This document shows positions 34,231-42,328 of a stretch of 64,000 nucleotides of DNA, piece after piece. The stretch's first letter is position 1. Each line of letters opens with the position of its first letter. The stretch covers positions 1,674,001 through 1,738,000 of the forward strand of contig JAJFFV010000005.1 of the NCBI GenBank assembly GCA_021776475.1. Reading direction: 5' to 3'. The notes below the pieces were generated by a model that saw only the letters and a list, made by a program, of their open reading frames with translations, did no database searches and had not been told where the DNA came from. A program made the translations under genes and the position numbers. The DNA is from Parvularculaceae bacterium (GTDB taxonomy: Bacteria > Pseudomonadota > Alphaproteobacteria > Caulobacterales > Parvularculaceae).

Positions 34231-36627
34231 GTGGTGAATTTCATGAAAAAACCTAATTTTCGTAGCACAGCGAGCAGCAGTGCCCTTCTGGCTGTTTGTT
34301 CGAGCCTCATCCTGACAACTGGCAGCGGGGCCGCGATGGCCCAGACTTCCGAGGATATTGCCAGCAGCGGCGATGATGATGTGATAGTCGTATCTGCCCG
34401 CCGCCGGGATGAAAGCCTGCAAGATGTGCCGATCGCCGTCACCTCGGTCAGCGGTGAGGCGCTTGAAAAGGTTGGTGCACCGGACATCACATACTTAACC
34501 CAATCTATTCCGAACACGACCTTGAAAGTCTCACGCGGAACAAACGCGACCCTGACCGCGTTTATTCGCGGTGTTGGTCAACAAGACCCCGTCGCGGGAT
34601 TTGAGTCTGGTGTCGGGATTTACCTGGACGATGTTTATCTTAACCGTCCGCAAGGCGCCGTTTTGGATATTTACGATGTCGAACGAATTGAAGTTCTGCG
34701 CGGACCGCAGGGCACACTTTATGGCCGGAACAGTGTCGGTGGCGCGATCAAATACGTTACCAAGGGTCTCGCTGATGAACCATTGGCTCGTATACGTGCA
34801 TCGGCTGGATCATTCGGACAAATTGATATCATCGGAACAGCATCAACACCGTTAAGTGATGAATTTCGTATCGGCGGATCTATCGCACGTCTGAAACGAG
34901 ACGGGTATGGCAAAAACCTGAATACCGGTGAAGAAAATTACGACAAGGATATTGTGGCAGTTCGCGGGAGCGCCGAATACGAAAGCGGTGATATTACAAT
35001 CAAGCTGAGCGGTGATTATCTGAAAGACAAGTCAAACCCTAAAGGCGGGCATCGTCTAATCCCAGGCCAGTTCTCAGGGGCGCCTGTTCTGGATGACGTG
35101 TATGACAGTCGTAGTGGCATAAGTGGCAAAAATGAAGCGGAAGCCTATGGCGGCGCTCTGCATGTTGAAGTTGCCCTGGATGATCAATGGACGCTAAAAA
35201 ATATTCTGGCGTATCGTGAGGACGACAATATCCAGCAAATCGACTTTGATGTGCTGCCTGGCGCAGATCTCGATGTCCCTGTCATCTATCAAAACGAGCA
35301 GCTTACGGAAGAATTGCAACTGCTTTATGAAGGGGACGCAACTGCGGGTATTCTTGGTTTCTACTATATTGATGCCAATGCGTTTGATACATTCGACGTT
35401 GTGCTTGATGTTGTCGGTACATTGATCGGCCTTCCAGGTCTGAACGCTAATACAACGGGTAATGTTGACACCAATTCCTGGTCGGTGTTTGGCGACTTTA
35501 CGTTTGACCTCGAACAGCTTTGGGGCTGGCAAGGTATCGAACTGGCATTCGGTGGTCGGTACACCAGCGATGAAAGGTCATCTACTGTTCTGCGGCGGAC
35601 TTTCATTGGCGGTAATACTCCAGAGTTCGGCGGTACAACTTCTACCCTTATTGCCACAACATCTGATTTCCAGGGATCAAAGACTTTTACAGACTTTAGC
35701 CCTCGCGTTTCTCTGGCGTGGCGCCCGGATGATAACAACAATTTTTATGCTTCCTATAGCCAGGGATTCAAAAGCGGCAGCTTTGATCCGCGTGGTCAAT
35801 CCTCTGCTGTGACCGTTGATTTTGATGGCGATGGTGATGTTGATGGGGACGACATATTTGAGTTCTTCCTGTTTGATCCAGAGGAAGTCAATTCCTATGA
35901 GGTTGGTTGGAAAGCCACATCTGATAATGGGAAAATTACTTCTAATTTGGCTTTATTTTTTGCTGACTATTCAAATATACAAATTCCAGGTTCAGCAGGC
36001 GGTATAGATCCAATTACTGGCGCACAAACGTTCCTCGGCGTTACCACCAATGCCGGTAAGGCCGAATTCTACAGCCTTGAATGGGAAGGTACGGCCTTAC
36101 TTGGGGAAGACGTTTTCGGCACAGGAGATAGTTTTTCACTTGCCTGGGGAGCAGGCGTAATTGATGCTGAGTACAAAGAGTTTATTACCGGCAATCCTGC
36201 AGTCGATGTGTCAAATAACCGCGTCATTCAGAACACGCCGAAAGTAGGCGGCTCTCTATCGACGAACTATACGCATCCGATGGATATGTTCGAACGAGGT
36301 GGCGAAATTTCTCTGATCACACAAACGGCATACAAATCCCGTACGAACCAGTTCGAGGTTCCGAATGCTTTTCTGGATCAGGGTGGTTATACTTTGTTTG
36401 ACGCCAGTCTCGTCTGGAACTCAGATGATGGTCGTCTGCAGATAGGACTTCACGGCAAGAACCTGACTGACAAAGAGTACCGGGTAGCGGGTTATAATTT
36501 CCTCGCCCAAAATCAGGATGGTAGTTTTGTCACGCCAATTACGCCTACACTGGGTGTTGAAGGTGTTCAAACAGCTTTTTACGGAGCGCCAAGAACAGTG
36601 ACCGCGACAGTGCAGGTTGAGTTCTAG
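34231..36627 (+). CDS. TonB-dependent receptor
   Basis: 798 aa (or from the ATG at 34243). A signal peptide ending AAMAQ, a TonB box (DDVIVVSARRR), a plug domain (IRGVGQQD; IEVLRGPQGTLYGRNSVGGA) and a 22-strand-type barrel ending in Phe (TVQVEF) are all present. It is an outer-membrane active importer powered by TonB-ExbBD. The barrel end resembles receptors for xenobiotic or plant-type compounds rather than classical siderophores, and the downstream hydrolase and MFS genes support uptake of a degradable organic substrate (inference). Confidence 0.95.
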   Translation: MVNFMKKPNFRSTASSSALLAVCSSLILTTGSGAAMAQTSEDIASSGDDDVIVVSARRRDESLQDVPIAVTSVSGEALEKVGAPDITYLTQSIPNTTLKVSRGTNATLTAFIRGVGQQDPVAGFESGVGIYLDDVYLNRPQGAVLDIYDVERIEVLRGPQGTLYGRNSVGGAIKYVTKGLADEPLARIRASAGSFGQIDIIGTASTPLSDEFRIGGSIARLKRDGYGKNLNTGEENYDKDIVAVRGSAEYESGDITIKLSGDYLKDKSNPKGGHRLIPGQFSGAPVLDDVYDSRSGISGKNEAEAYGGALHVEVALDDQWTLKNILAYREDDNIQQIDFDVLPGADLDVPVIYQNEQLTEELQLLYEGDATAGILGFYYIDANAFDTFDVVLDVVGTLIGLPGLNANTTGNVDTNSWSVFGDFTFDLEQLWGWQGIELAFGGRYTSDERSSTVLRRTFIGGNTPEFGGTTSTLIATTSDFQGSKTFTDFSPRVSLAWRPDDNNNFYASYSQGFKSGSFDPRGQSSAVTVDFDGDGDVDGDDIFEFFLFDPEEVNSYEVGWKATSDNGKITSNLALFFADYSNIQIPGSAGGIDPITGAQTFLGVTTNAGKAEFYSLEWEGTALLGEDVFGTGDSFSLAWGAGVIDAEYKEFITGNPAVDVSNNRVIQNTPKVGGSLSTNYTHPMDMFERGGEISLITQTAYKSRTNQFEVPNAFLDQGGYTLFDASLVWNSDDGRLQIGLHGKNLTDKEYRVAGYNFLAQNQDGSFVTPITPTLGVEGVQTAFYGAPRTVTATVQVEF

Positions 36628-36652
36628 GCAACTTCCTCCTTGCATGGAACAT

Positions 36653-36682
36653 GAGGCGGTGATCAGCTACGGTCGCCGCCTC
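36653..36682 (+). terminator. Hairpin between receptor and hydrolase genes
   Basis: GAGGCGG (36653-36659) pairs with CCGCCTC (36676-36682), followed by a weak T-rich stretch. It may attenuate rather than stop transcription, since the hydrolase gene follows on the same strand. Confidence 0.45.
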
Positions 36683-36714
36683 AACTATTTCGGTGAATAA
36701 CGGTAAACGGATCA

Positions 36715-37674
36715 ATGAAGAAAATTCTCGTCGCTATAATATTGGTTGTTGTGTTCGGCGGTGGCGGTCTGGGTCTTCTGTACTGGAAATCCATACAAGG
36801 CGTATCGGCAGCTTCGCTCGAAGTCGAGTACATGACTTCCGCAGACCGGTTTGTTGATATTGCAGGCGCAAGAGTGCGTATCCGTGAACAGGGGCGCGCG
36901 GAGGCACCGCCGATCCTGCTGGTACATGGCTTCAGCTACAGCCTTGAGACATGGGATGCCTGGGCGGAGGTATTGAAAGAGGACTACCGCGTGATCCGTT
37001 ATGACTTGCTGGGGCACGGGTTAACCGGTCCTGATCCCCTCGAGCGCTATGCGCCGAAAGAACGTGCTGCCTTTATTGGCGATGTGCTGGATGCGCTTGA
37101 TGTAGACAGATTAACAATCGTCGGAAACTCCTTGGGCGGGCTGGCGACGTGGCTTTTCGCATCAGACAACCCGGCCCGTATCGAAGCGCTCGTTTTGATT
37201 TCACCAGGCGCGTTCCCGCACAATGGTGTAACCGATGAGCCCGCAGAAGTGCCTGCCGCCATGAAAGCGTATTTACTCGCCGCACCAGAAGCAGGTGTCC
37301 GGGCCAGCGCCGAGTTTATCATCGCTGACGATACAAAAATTACCGACAAGCGGCTCAAAACGCTTCGCGATATGATGCGCCGCGAAGGCAATGGTCCCGC
37401 CATGATCAAGTCGATTGAAGAGTTCACGCTGCCTGATCCGCTCGAAGCCCTGTCTCGGATCACAGCGCCAACACTTATTCTATGGGGCGAGCAAGACGTC
37501 ATTATTCCGGCAGCTGACGGTGCCCGGCTTCAACAGGCGATAGAAGGTGCGGAGCTTATAACCTACCCTGGCGTTGGGCACACTACGCATGAGGAAATAC
37601 CGCGACAATCCGTGCTGGATGTCCTGGCGTTCATGGAACGGATAGAAACAAACAGGATCGTGGAAACAGAGTAG
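36715..37674 (+). CDS. Alpha/beta hydrolase, membrane-anchored
   Basis: 319 aa. An N-terminal hydrophobic segment (residues 3-23) suggests a membrane anchor or signal, so the enzyme probably acts in the periplasm. The catalytic triad is visible: Ser139 in GNSLGG, Asp261 in GEQDVIIP and His289 in GVGHTTHEE; the oxyanion motif is LVHGFSYS. The likely reaction is ester or lactone hydrolysis of the compound imported by the upstream receptor. Its stop codon directly abuts the MFS start. Confidence 0.92.
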   Translation: MKKILVAIILVVVFGGGGLGLLYWKSIQGVSAASLEVEYMTSADRFVDIAGARVRIREQGRAEAPPILLVHGFSYSLETWDAWAEVLKEDYRVIRYDLLGHGLTGPDPLERYAPKERAAFIGDVLDALDVDRLTIVGNSLGGLATWLFASDNPARIEALVLISPGAFPHNGVTDEPAEVPAAMKAYLLAAPEAGVRASAEFIIADDTKITDKRLKTLRDMMRREGNGPAMIKSIEEFTLPDPLEALSRITAPTLILWGEQDVIIPAADGARLQQAIEGAELITYPGVGHTTHEEIPRQSVLDVLAFMERIETNRIVETE

Positions 37675-38997
37675 ATGACAAACCAGACAACAACACCGGC
37701 TTATCGGGCCTATATCCTGTTCATTCTGGTCGTTGTCTATACGTTTAACTTCATCGATCGTCAGATCGTTGGCATACTGGCTGTACCGATCAAGGCCGAA
37801 CTCGGGCTTACAGATATACAATTGAGCCTCATGGGTGGGTTGGCTTTTGCCCTGTTTTACACGTTCCTTGGCATTCCGATCGCCATGCTGGCCGACCGAA
37901 AAAGCCGTGTCTGGATCATGACTGTGGCGTTGACGGTATGGAGCGCGATGACTGCAGCTTGCGGGTTCGCACAGAATTTTCTGCAACTGTTTTTTGCCAG
38001 GTTAGGGGTGGGAGTGGGAGAGGCCGGTGGTGTTGCGCCGGCCTATTCTCTTATTGCCGATTATTTCCCCCAGGAGAAACGGGCGAGGGCTCTTAGTATT
38101 TACTCGTTTGGCATTCCGGTAGGCAGCGCCCTTGGTATTTTGTTGGGCGGTGTTCTAACCAGCTATCTGGACTGGCGAGCAGCGTTTATGATTGTCGGAT
38201 TGATGGGACTGCTGATTGCACCAGTGTTTCGATTGACCGTTCGTGAACCGGTACGGGGAGGGCTTGACGGGAAAAATGCAGTCACAACGCCCGCTTCCAT
38301 CGGTGATGTTGTGCGGACTTTGACGCGCAAGCCGAGCTTCTGGGGCATGTCGCTTGGGGCTGCCAGTTCCTCAATGATGGGGTATGGCCTGATTTTCTGG
38401 CTGCCATCGTTCTTTGTGCGTAGTTTTGGCACTGAACTGCCAGAGTTTTTCAGCTGGATGCCAGCTTTTTTAATTCCGGCCAACGCCAGCGAGCTTCTAT
38501 ATGCGTCTTATTTTTATGCGACCATCCTGCTGACAGGTGGCACTGCCGGGATCTGGCTGGGCGGTGTTTTTGCCGACAAGTACGGCGCTGACAAAAAAGC
38601 TGCCTATGCACTGATACCTGCGATTGCGTTTTTAATTACAATTCCATTTTTTGTTGTTGGTGTTCTGGCATCATCCTTGTGGGTTGTATTTTTTTCCTTT
38701 CTTGTGCTGCAGGCGTTAAGCCTTGTCTGGCTCGGTCCGGTGATTTCGGCGTTTCAACATCTGGTACAGCCGAATATGCGGGCGACAGCTTCGGCCATCT
38801 TTCTGTTCATCAACAATCTCATCGGGATTGGACTTGGCAGTCTCGCCATAGGCGCCCTGTCTGATGGGCTGAATGCCAGATATGGTGACGAATCCCTTCG
38901 CTACGCGATTCTTTCGGGAATCGTTTTCTACATCATCGCAGCTGCATTTTTTTTGTGGGTATCTCCACTCCTGAAACGTGACTGGCAAGATGCATAA
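37675..38997 (+). CDS. MFS transporter (spinster-like/organic-anion type)
   Basis: 440 aa with twelve predicted membrane helices. The first helix region, FNFIDRQIVGILAVPIKAEL, and the loop AMLADRKSRVWIM between helices 2 and 3 are typical of spinster-like MFS proteins that often accompany TonB receptors in catabolic loci. It starts at the base after the hydrolase stop, so the two are co-translated. Import of the hydrolysis product into the cytoplasm is the simplest role. Confidence 0.92.
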   Translation: MTNQTTTPAYRAYILFILVVVYTFNFIDRQIVGILAVPIKAELGLTDIQLSLMGGLAFALFYTFLGIPIAMLADRKSRVWIMTVALTVWSAMTAACGFAQNFLQLFFARLGVGVGEAGGVAPAYSLIADYFPQEKRARALSIYSFGIPVGSALGILLGGVLTSYLDWRAAFMIVGLMGLLIAPVFRLTVREPVRGGLDGKNAVTTPASIGDVVRTLTRKPSFWGMSLGAASSSMMGYGLIFWLPSFFVRSFGTELPEFFSWMPAFLIPANASELLYASYFYATILLTGGTAGIWLGGVFADKYGADKKAAYALIPAIAFLITIPFFVVGVLASSLWVVFFSFLVLQALSLVWLGPVISAFQHLVQPNMRATASAIFLFINNLIGIGLGSLAIGALSDGLNARYGDESLRYAILSGIVFYIIAAAFFLWVSPLLKRDWQDA

Positions 38998-39651
38998 TCA
39001 CGTTTTGTTGTTTGATGCGTAAAGAATGTCGCAATCCTCACACCGTCATGCAGCCTGTACGTCTCTTCCAGCCGTTAAATACGATCCGCCGCAACTGACT
39101 TAATAGGTTTCGTTGGAACACCGCCCTGCCATCATGAGGATTGGACAGAGGGACGCCGGTGTCCGCTGACGCAGCAGGCAGCTCTTTTGACGATTACCCT
39201 CTGGCCAGGCGGCTGGGCAGGGAGCTATGCGAGACCAACATGCAGGACCAACACCGGTCTTCAGATGTCTATTTCGGGCGCGGACAGAGCATTTTACTCA
39301 ATCGGGAATGGATCAAACGCAAAACAATGGAAAAACGGCGCTTGCAGCACTCAAAGTCTGCTGCTCAATATGAAACACAAGATGGACCAAATACTCCCCA
39401 GATAAACAAAGCTCGTGCCTCAACTCTTTCGATGACGGACACTAGCGTCAGTACCGAATGGTCCACATAAGTGTATTACATCGGGTTACGCCCAATTCGG
39501 CGTCCGTAGAGCCGATTTCACCACATAAAATGAGAATGGCACACCAAACAGTTGTCTACAGAATATTGCATACACTCTAATTGTATGATTCGATTTTCCG
39601 TGTATCGGTTAGGACGCGGATATACGGTTACAGTGCAATTAGTGAGGGAAT
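38998..39651. other. Gene-free stretch containing the leader of the peptide cluster
   Basis: Overlapping plus-strand frames at 39141-39470 and 39187-39405 have no recognised family or ribosome site. The last ~110 bp before the peptide gene are AT-rich and contain an imperfect inverted repeat, CGTGTATC (39599-39606) and GATATACG (39619-39626), a candidate regulator site. Confidence 0.4.
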
Positions 39652-39861
39652 ATGCGTGATTTAAGATCAGAAGAACTTGAAAAAGTGTATGGGGCCGGCA
39701 GCAAGGGCAAATACAAGAAGGACAAAAAGAAAAAACATAAGGGCGGATCTGGAAGTTCTAAAGGAGGAAGCAGTTCTAAGGGCGGTAGTAGCTCTAAAGG
39801 CGGCAGTAGCTCCAAGGGTGGCGGTAGCTCAAAGCATGGCAATAACTGCTGCTGCTATTAA
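39652..39861 (+). CDS. Class II microcin-like / RiPP precursor peptide with GGSSSK repeats and CCCY end
   Basis: 69 aa. The leader fits the double-glycine consensus exactly relative to a cut after Gly14-Ala15: Leu4 (-12), Glu8 (-8), Leu9 (-7), Val12 (-4), Gly14 (-2), Ala15 (-1). The predicted core (54 aa) begins GSKGKYKKDKKKKHK and continues with Gly-Gly-Ser-Ser-Ser-Lys units at 38-61, closing HGNNCCCY. It has about 14 Lys against one acidic residue. GAGGG precedes the ATG. The C39-peptidase exporter three genes downstream is the expected processing partner. I know of no described peptide with this core; activity (antibacterial, signalling or metal-binding) is unknown. Confidence 0.8.
   Translation: MRDLRSEELEKVYGAGSKGKYKKDKKKKHKGGSGSSKGGSSSKGGSSSKGGSSSKGGGSSKHGNNCCCY
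39763..39834 (+). repeat. Four tandem 18-bp repeats in the precursor gene
   Basis: Three units encode Gly-Gly-Ser-Ser-Ser-Lys and one Gly-Gly-Gly-Ser-Ser-Lys. The DNA units differ at synonymous sites (for example GGAGGAAGC, GGCGGTAGT, GGCGGCAGT), so the peptide repeat is kept while the DNA diverges. Confidence 0.85.
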
Positions 39862-39897
39862 CCAAAAAAATCTTCGCCTTACTTCCACTACCAACAG

Positions 39898-39923
39898 CGC
39901 CCGGCTAACGCCGGGCGTTTTTT
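39898..39923 (+). terminator. Strong rho-independent terminator after the precursor gene
   Basis: CGCCCGGC (39898-39905), loop TAAC, GCCGGGCG (39910-39917) and six T residues. It lies between the peptide gene and the rest of the cluster, so the short transcript should be much more abundant than the read-through for the export genes. Confidence 0.92.
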
Positions 39924-39987
39924 CATTAACCATGTTTCAGATGGCGCATTTCATGCATTTGTAGCCTGTCAATGTAGGGGTAGCAAA

Positions 39988-40989
39988 ATGGACAAGACTG
40001 AATTCTCCACAGCGAAAGCCGAGGCCTATGCCGATACTTCGCCTGTGGGAGACGTCAGTGCCGAGCTGTTATCCGGCGATGACGATAAATCACAGGAGGA
40101 ATACAGGTTACTAGGACAACCGCCGCTTCAGTCACATCTCTCGTTTGTCCGCGATCACGTTGTTGGGGGAGAGGACGTTGTTGCCGCCAGGGAGGCTGAC
40201 GCTTGGCGAATTGCAAATGATTATTACGGTGAACTTGAAGACAGTGAAGAAGGAGAAGCGGACCGCATTGAAATTCGGGACCTGCCATCAAAAATCAAGA
40301 GATTGTGCAAAGTCGCCAAACAAGACCCGCGATATGAATTTACGTTCGACACGTTCCCGACAGAATTTGCGATGGTTGAGCTCGACCGGCTTATCATTTT
40401 TCAAACGCACGTAACGAAGCCTTTTTCGGAGCGGTTGCAGGCGCAAATCGGGCCCAATCCAAATCTAGAAACGCTGTTCAAGTTTTGTTTGCCTTCCGAG
40501 GGACCGGCAGCGCCAGTGGATGTGAAACGAGTGGGTAGTCGACGATTCGTATTTTCTTCGACGTCAACAGATTTCAGGCGCCACGCCCCTGTTTTGCTAG
40601 ACCCAGATCAAGTGATCAATCATAAAACGTTCGGTCCCGTAAGCGGTTTTGTGGGGCTTGGCGTTGGGTACGGATCAAATTATTTTACCGGTATACGATA
40701 CGGTGACCGCATCCTGTTACACAACGGGTATCACAGGGCACATGCTTTGCGCGCATCAGGCGTGACACACGCCCCGATGATTATCCAGACGGTCACCCGA
40801 AAAGACGAACTCGAAGTCGCTGCGAAACAGGACGTCGTTGATGATTGGCGTTTCTATTTTACTGCGGCAAGACCGCCGCTGTTTAGGGATTTTTTTAATC
40901 CCCGCATTTGCCGCACGTATGAAGTGCACAAGACGATGAAGATGATCGAGGTCACTTTTGAAATTCGTGATTTCTATGTGAGAGCTTAG
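39988..40989 (+). CDS. Peptide-cluster protein with possible ParB/sulfiredoxin-like motif
   Basis: 333 aa, cytosolic, no membrane segments. Residues ~219-262 (GFVGLGVGYGSNYFTG, then GDRILLHNGYHRAHALRASG) resemble the NG-x-HR-x-A-x-R core of the ParB/sulfiredoxin fold, which includes nucleases, the kinase SbnI and sulfiredoxin. The N-terminal ~110 residues are acidic. Its place between the precursor and the exporter suggests peptide modification, chaperoning or immunity; none of these is proven. GGGG precedes the ATG. The next start is 4 bp after its stop. Confidence 0.7.
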   Translation: MDKTEFSTAKAEAYADTSPVGDVSAELLSGDDDKSQEEYRLLGQPPLQSHLSFVRDHVVGGEDVVAAREADAWRIANDYYGELEDSEEGEADRIEIRDLPSKIKRLCKVAKQDPRYEFTFDTFPTEFAMVELDRLIIFQTHVTKPFSERLQAQIGPNPNLETLFKFCLPSEGPAAPVDVKRVGSRRFVFSSTSTDFRRHAPVLLDPDQVINHKTFGPVSGFVGLGVGYGSNYFTGIRYGDRILLHNGYHRAHALRASGVTHAPMIIQTVTRKDELEVAAKQDVVDDWRFYFTAARPPLFRDFFNPRICRTYEVHKTMKMIEVTFEIRDFYVRA

Positions 40990-40993
40990 CGCA

Positions 40994-42328
40994 ATGTCTG
41001 AAGGCATAACAGCAGGCAAGGAAGTCACAGCGCGCAAGTCAGAGGACAAAGAACTCGCGCTCTTCCGTCAAGAGGCGCTCGAGCACCAAAAGTCCCAATG
41101 GTTAGGTACGGTTTTACTGGCGCCCGGGATCTCTCATACACTGTTTGCTGCCTTTGCTGCCATTTCATCTGCCGCGATACTCTGTCTATTGATGTTTTCA
41201 GATTATACCCGCAAGGAAAAAGTCACTGGTTGGCTCGTGCCGGAACAGGGTGTGGTTAGAGTATTTAGTCCGCAACAAAGTGTGATCACGGCGATTAACG
41301 TGAAGGAAGGAGATTTTGTAAGCCGGGATCAGGTGTTGATCGAGGTTTCGACGGAAACACGAAACACCTCGGGAGATCAGACGCAATCCAGTATTATTCG
41401 CGAGCTCATTGCAAAAGAAATCAGTTTGCGGACCGAACGCCGATTAACAGATGCGGTACATAACGCTGATGAAGAGGCGCTTAGTCAGAAGATCAAAGCC
41501 CTCGAGGCTGATCTTAGCTTGCGCGAAGAGGAGCTTTCCATTCTGCGCGACAAAGTAGAGCACGCCACAGAAGACTTCGAACGCCTTGACCGGTTGCAGA
41601 ACACGGGCGCCATATCCGGTCGCCGACTAGCTCAAGTAAAAGAAGAACAACTAAATCATTTGTCCGAACTACGGTCCTTTGAGCGAGAGTTCGCTGCCGT
41701 GAAAGAAGAAAAGGTGGAGCGCGAAGCAAACTTACGAGCTGCACCATTGCGCCGACAAATGGCACTGGCACAACTAGATCGTTCAGCCTCAGAGGTCCGA
41801 CAACAGCTCGCTGAGGCGGAAGCGCGACGCGGACGCACAATTACCGCACCCCAATCTGGAATTGTTACGGCTCTCCAAATTGAATTGGGCGGCAGCGTCT
41901 CCCCAGATATTCCTCTACTCACTATCCTGCCAGAAGGGTCAGTCCTTCAAGCAGAACTGTTCATACCTAGTAAAGCGAGGGGTTTGATAAAAACGGGACA
42001 AATTGTGTCGCTGAGGTATCAGGCATTTCCATACCAGCGGTTCGGCCAATACAAGGGGGAGGTATCGCGAGTTTCAAAATCAGCGATCACACCCAGTGAA
42101 CTTGTCCGACAGCATCAATCAACTTCCCGAAGGGAAAGCACACAAGAGCCTGTCTACCCTGCAACCGTAAAATTAGAGCGACAATCCGCAATCGCCTATG
42201 GAGAGCCCATCGACTTGCAACCTGGCATGCAAGTCGAAGCACATATTGAAATCGAAAAACGCCGGTTGATCGAATGGGTTCTTTCACCCCTGTTCAAACC
42301 CAAGAAAGGGGTTCCTGGATGGCGATAG
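40994..42328 (+). CDS. HlyD/CvaA-like membrane-fusion protein of the peptide exporter
   Basis: 444 aa. A cytosolic start with LALFRQEALEHQKSQWLGTV, one membrane helix (about 47-69), a lipoyl-like half (VITAINVKEGDFVSRDQVLIEV), a long coiled coil (~130-275), and the second lipoyl half (GRTITAPQSGIVTALQIELG) followed by a beta-barrel domain. The N-terminus closely follows CvaA, the adaptor of colicin V export. It bridges the inner-membrane ABC protein and the outer-membrane factor. Its end overlaps the ABC gene by 10 bp. Confidence 0.93.
   Translation: MSEGITAGKEVTARKSEDKELALFRQEALEHQKSQWLGTVLLAPGISHTLFAAFAAISSAAILCLLMFSDYTRKEKVTGWLVPEQGVVRVFSPQQSVITAINVKEGDFVSRDQVLIEVSTETRNTSGDQTQSSIIRELIAKEISLRTERRLTDAVHNADEEALSQKIKALEADLSLREEELSILRDKVEHATEDFERLDRLQNTGAISGRRLAQVKEEQLNHLSELRSFEREFAAVKEEKVEREANLRAAPLRRQMALAQLDRSASEVRQQLAEAEARRGRTITAPQSGIVTALQIELGGSVSPDIPLLTILPEGSVLQAELFIPSKARGLIKTGQIVSLRYQAFPYQRFGQYKGEVSRVSKSAITPSELVRQHQSTSRRESTQEPVYPATVKLERQSAIAYGEPIDLQPGMQVEAHIEIEKRRLIEWVLSPLFKPKKGVPGWR

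Noticed and set aside
39141-39470. 109-codon frame upstream of the peptide gene
   Set aside because: Two overlapping frames compete, none with a ribosome site or family; treated as non-coding leader region.
39763-39834. Array of short repeats as a CRISPR or simple microsatellite
   Set aside because: Units are 18 bp, contiguous and in frame, with synonymous differences; they are coding repeats without spacers.
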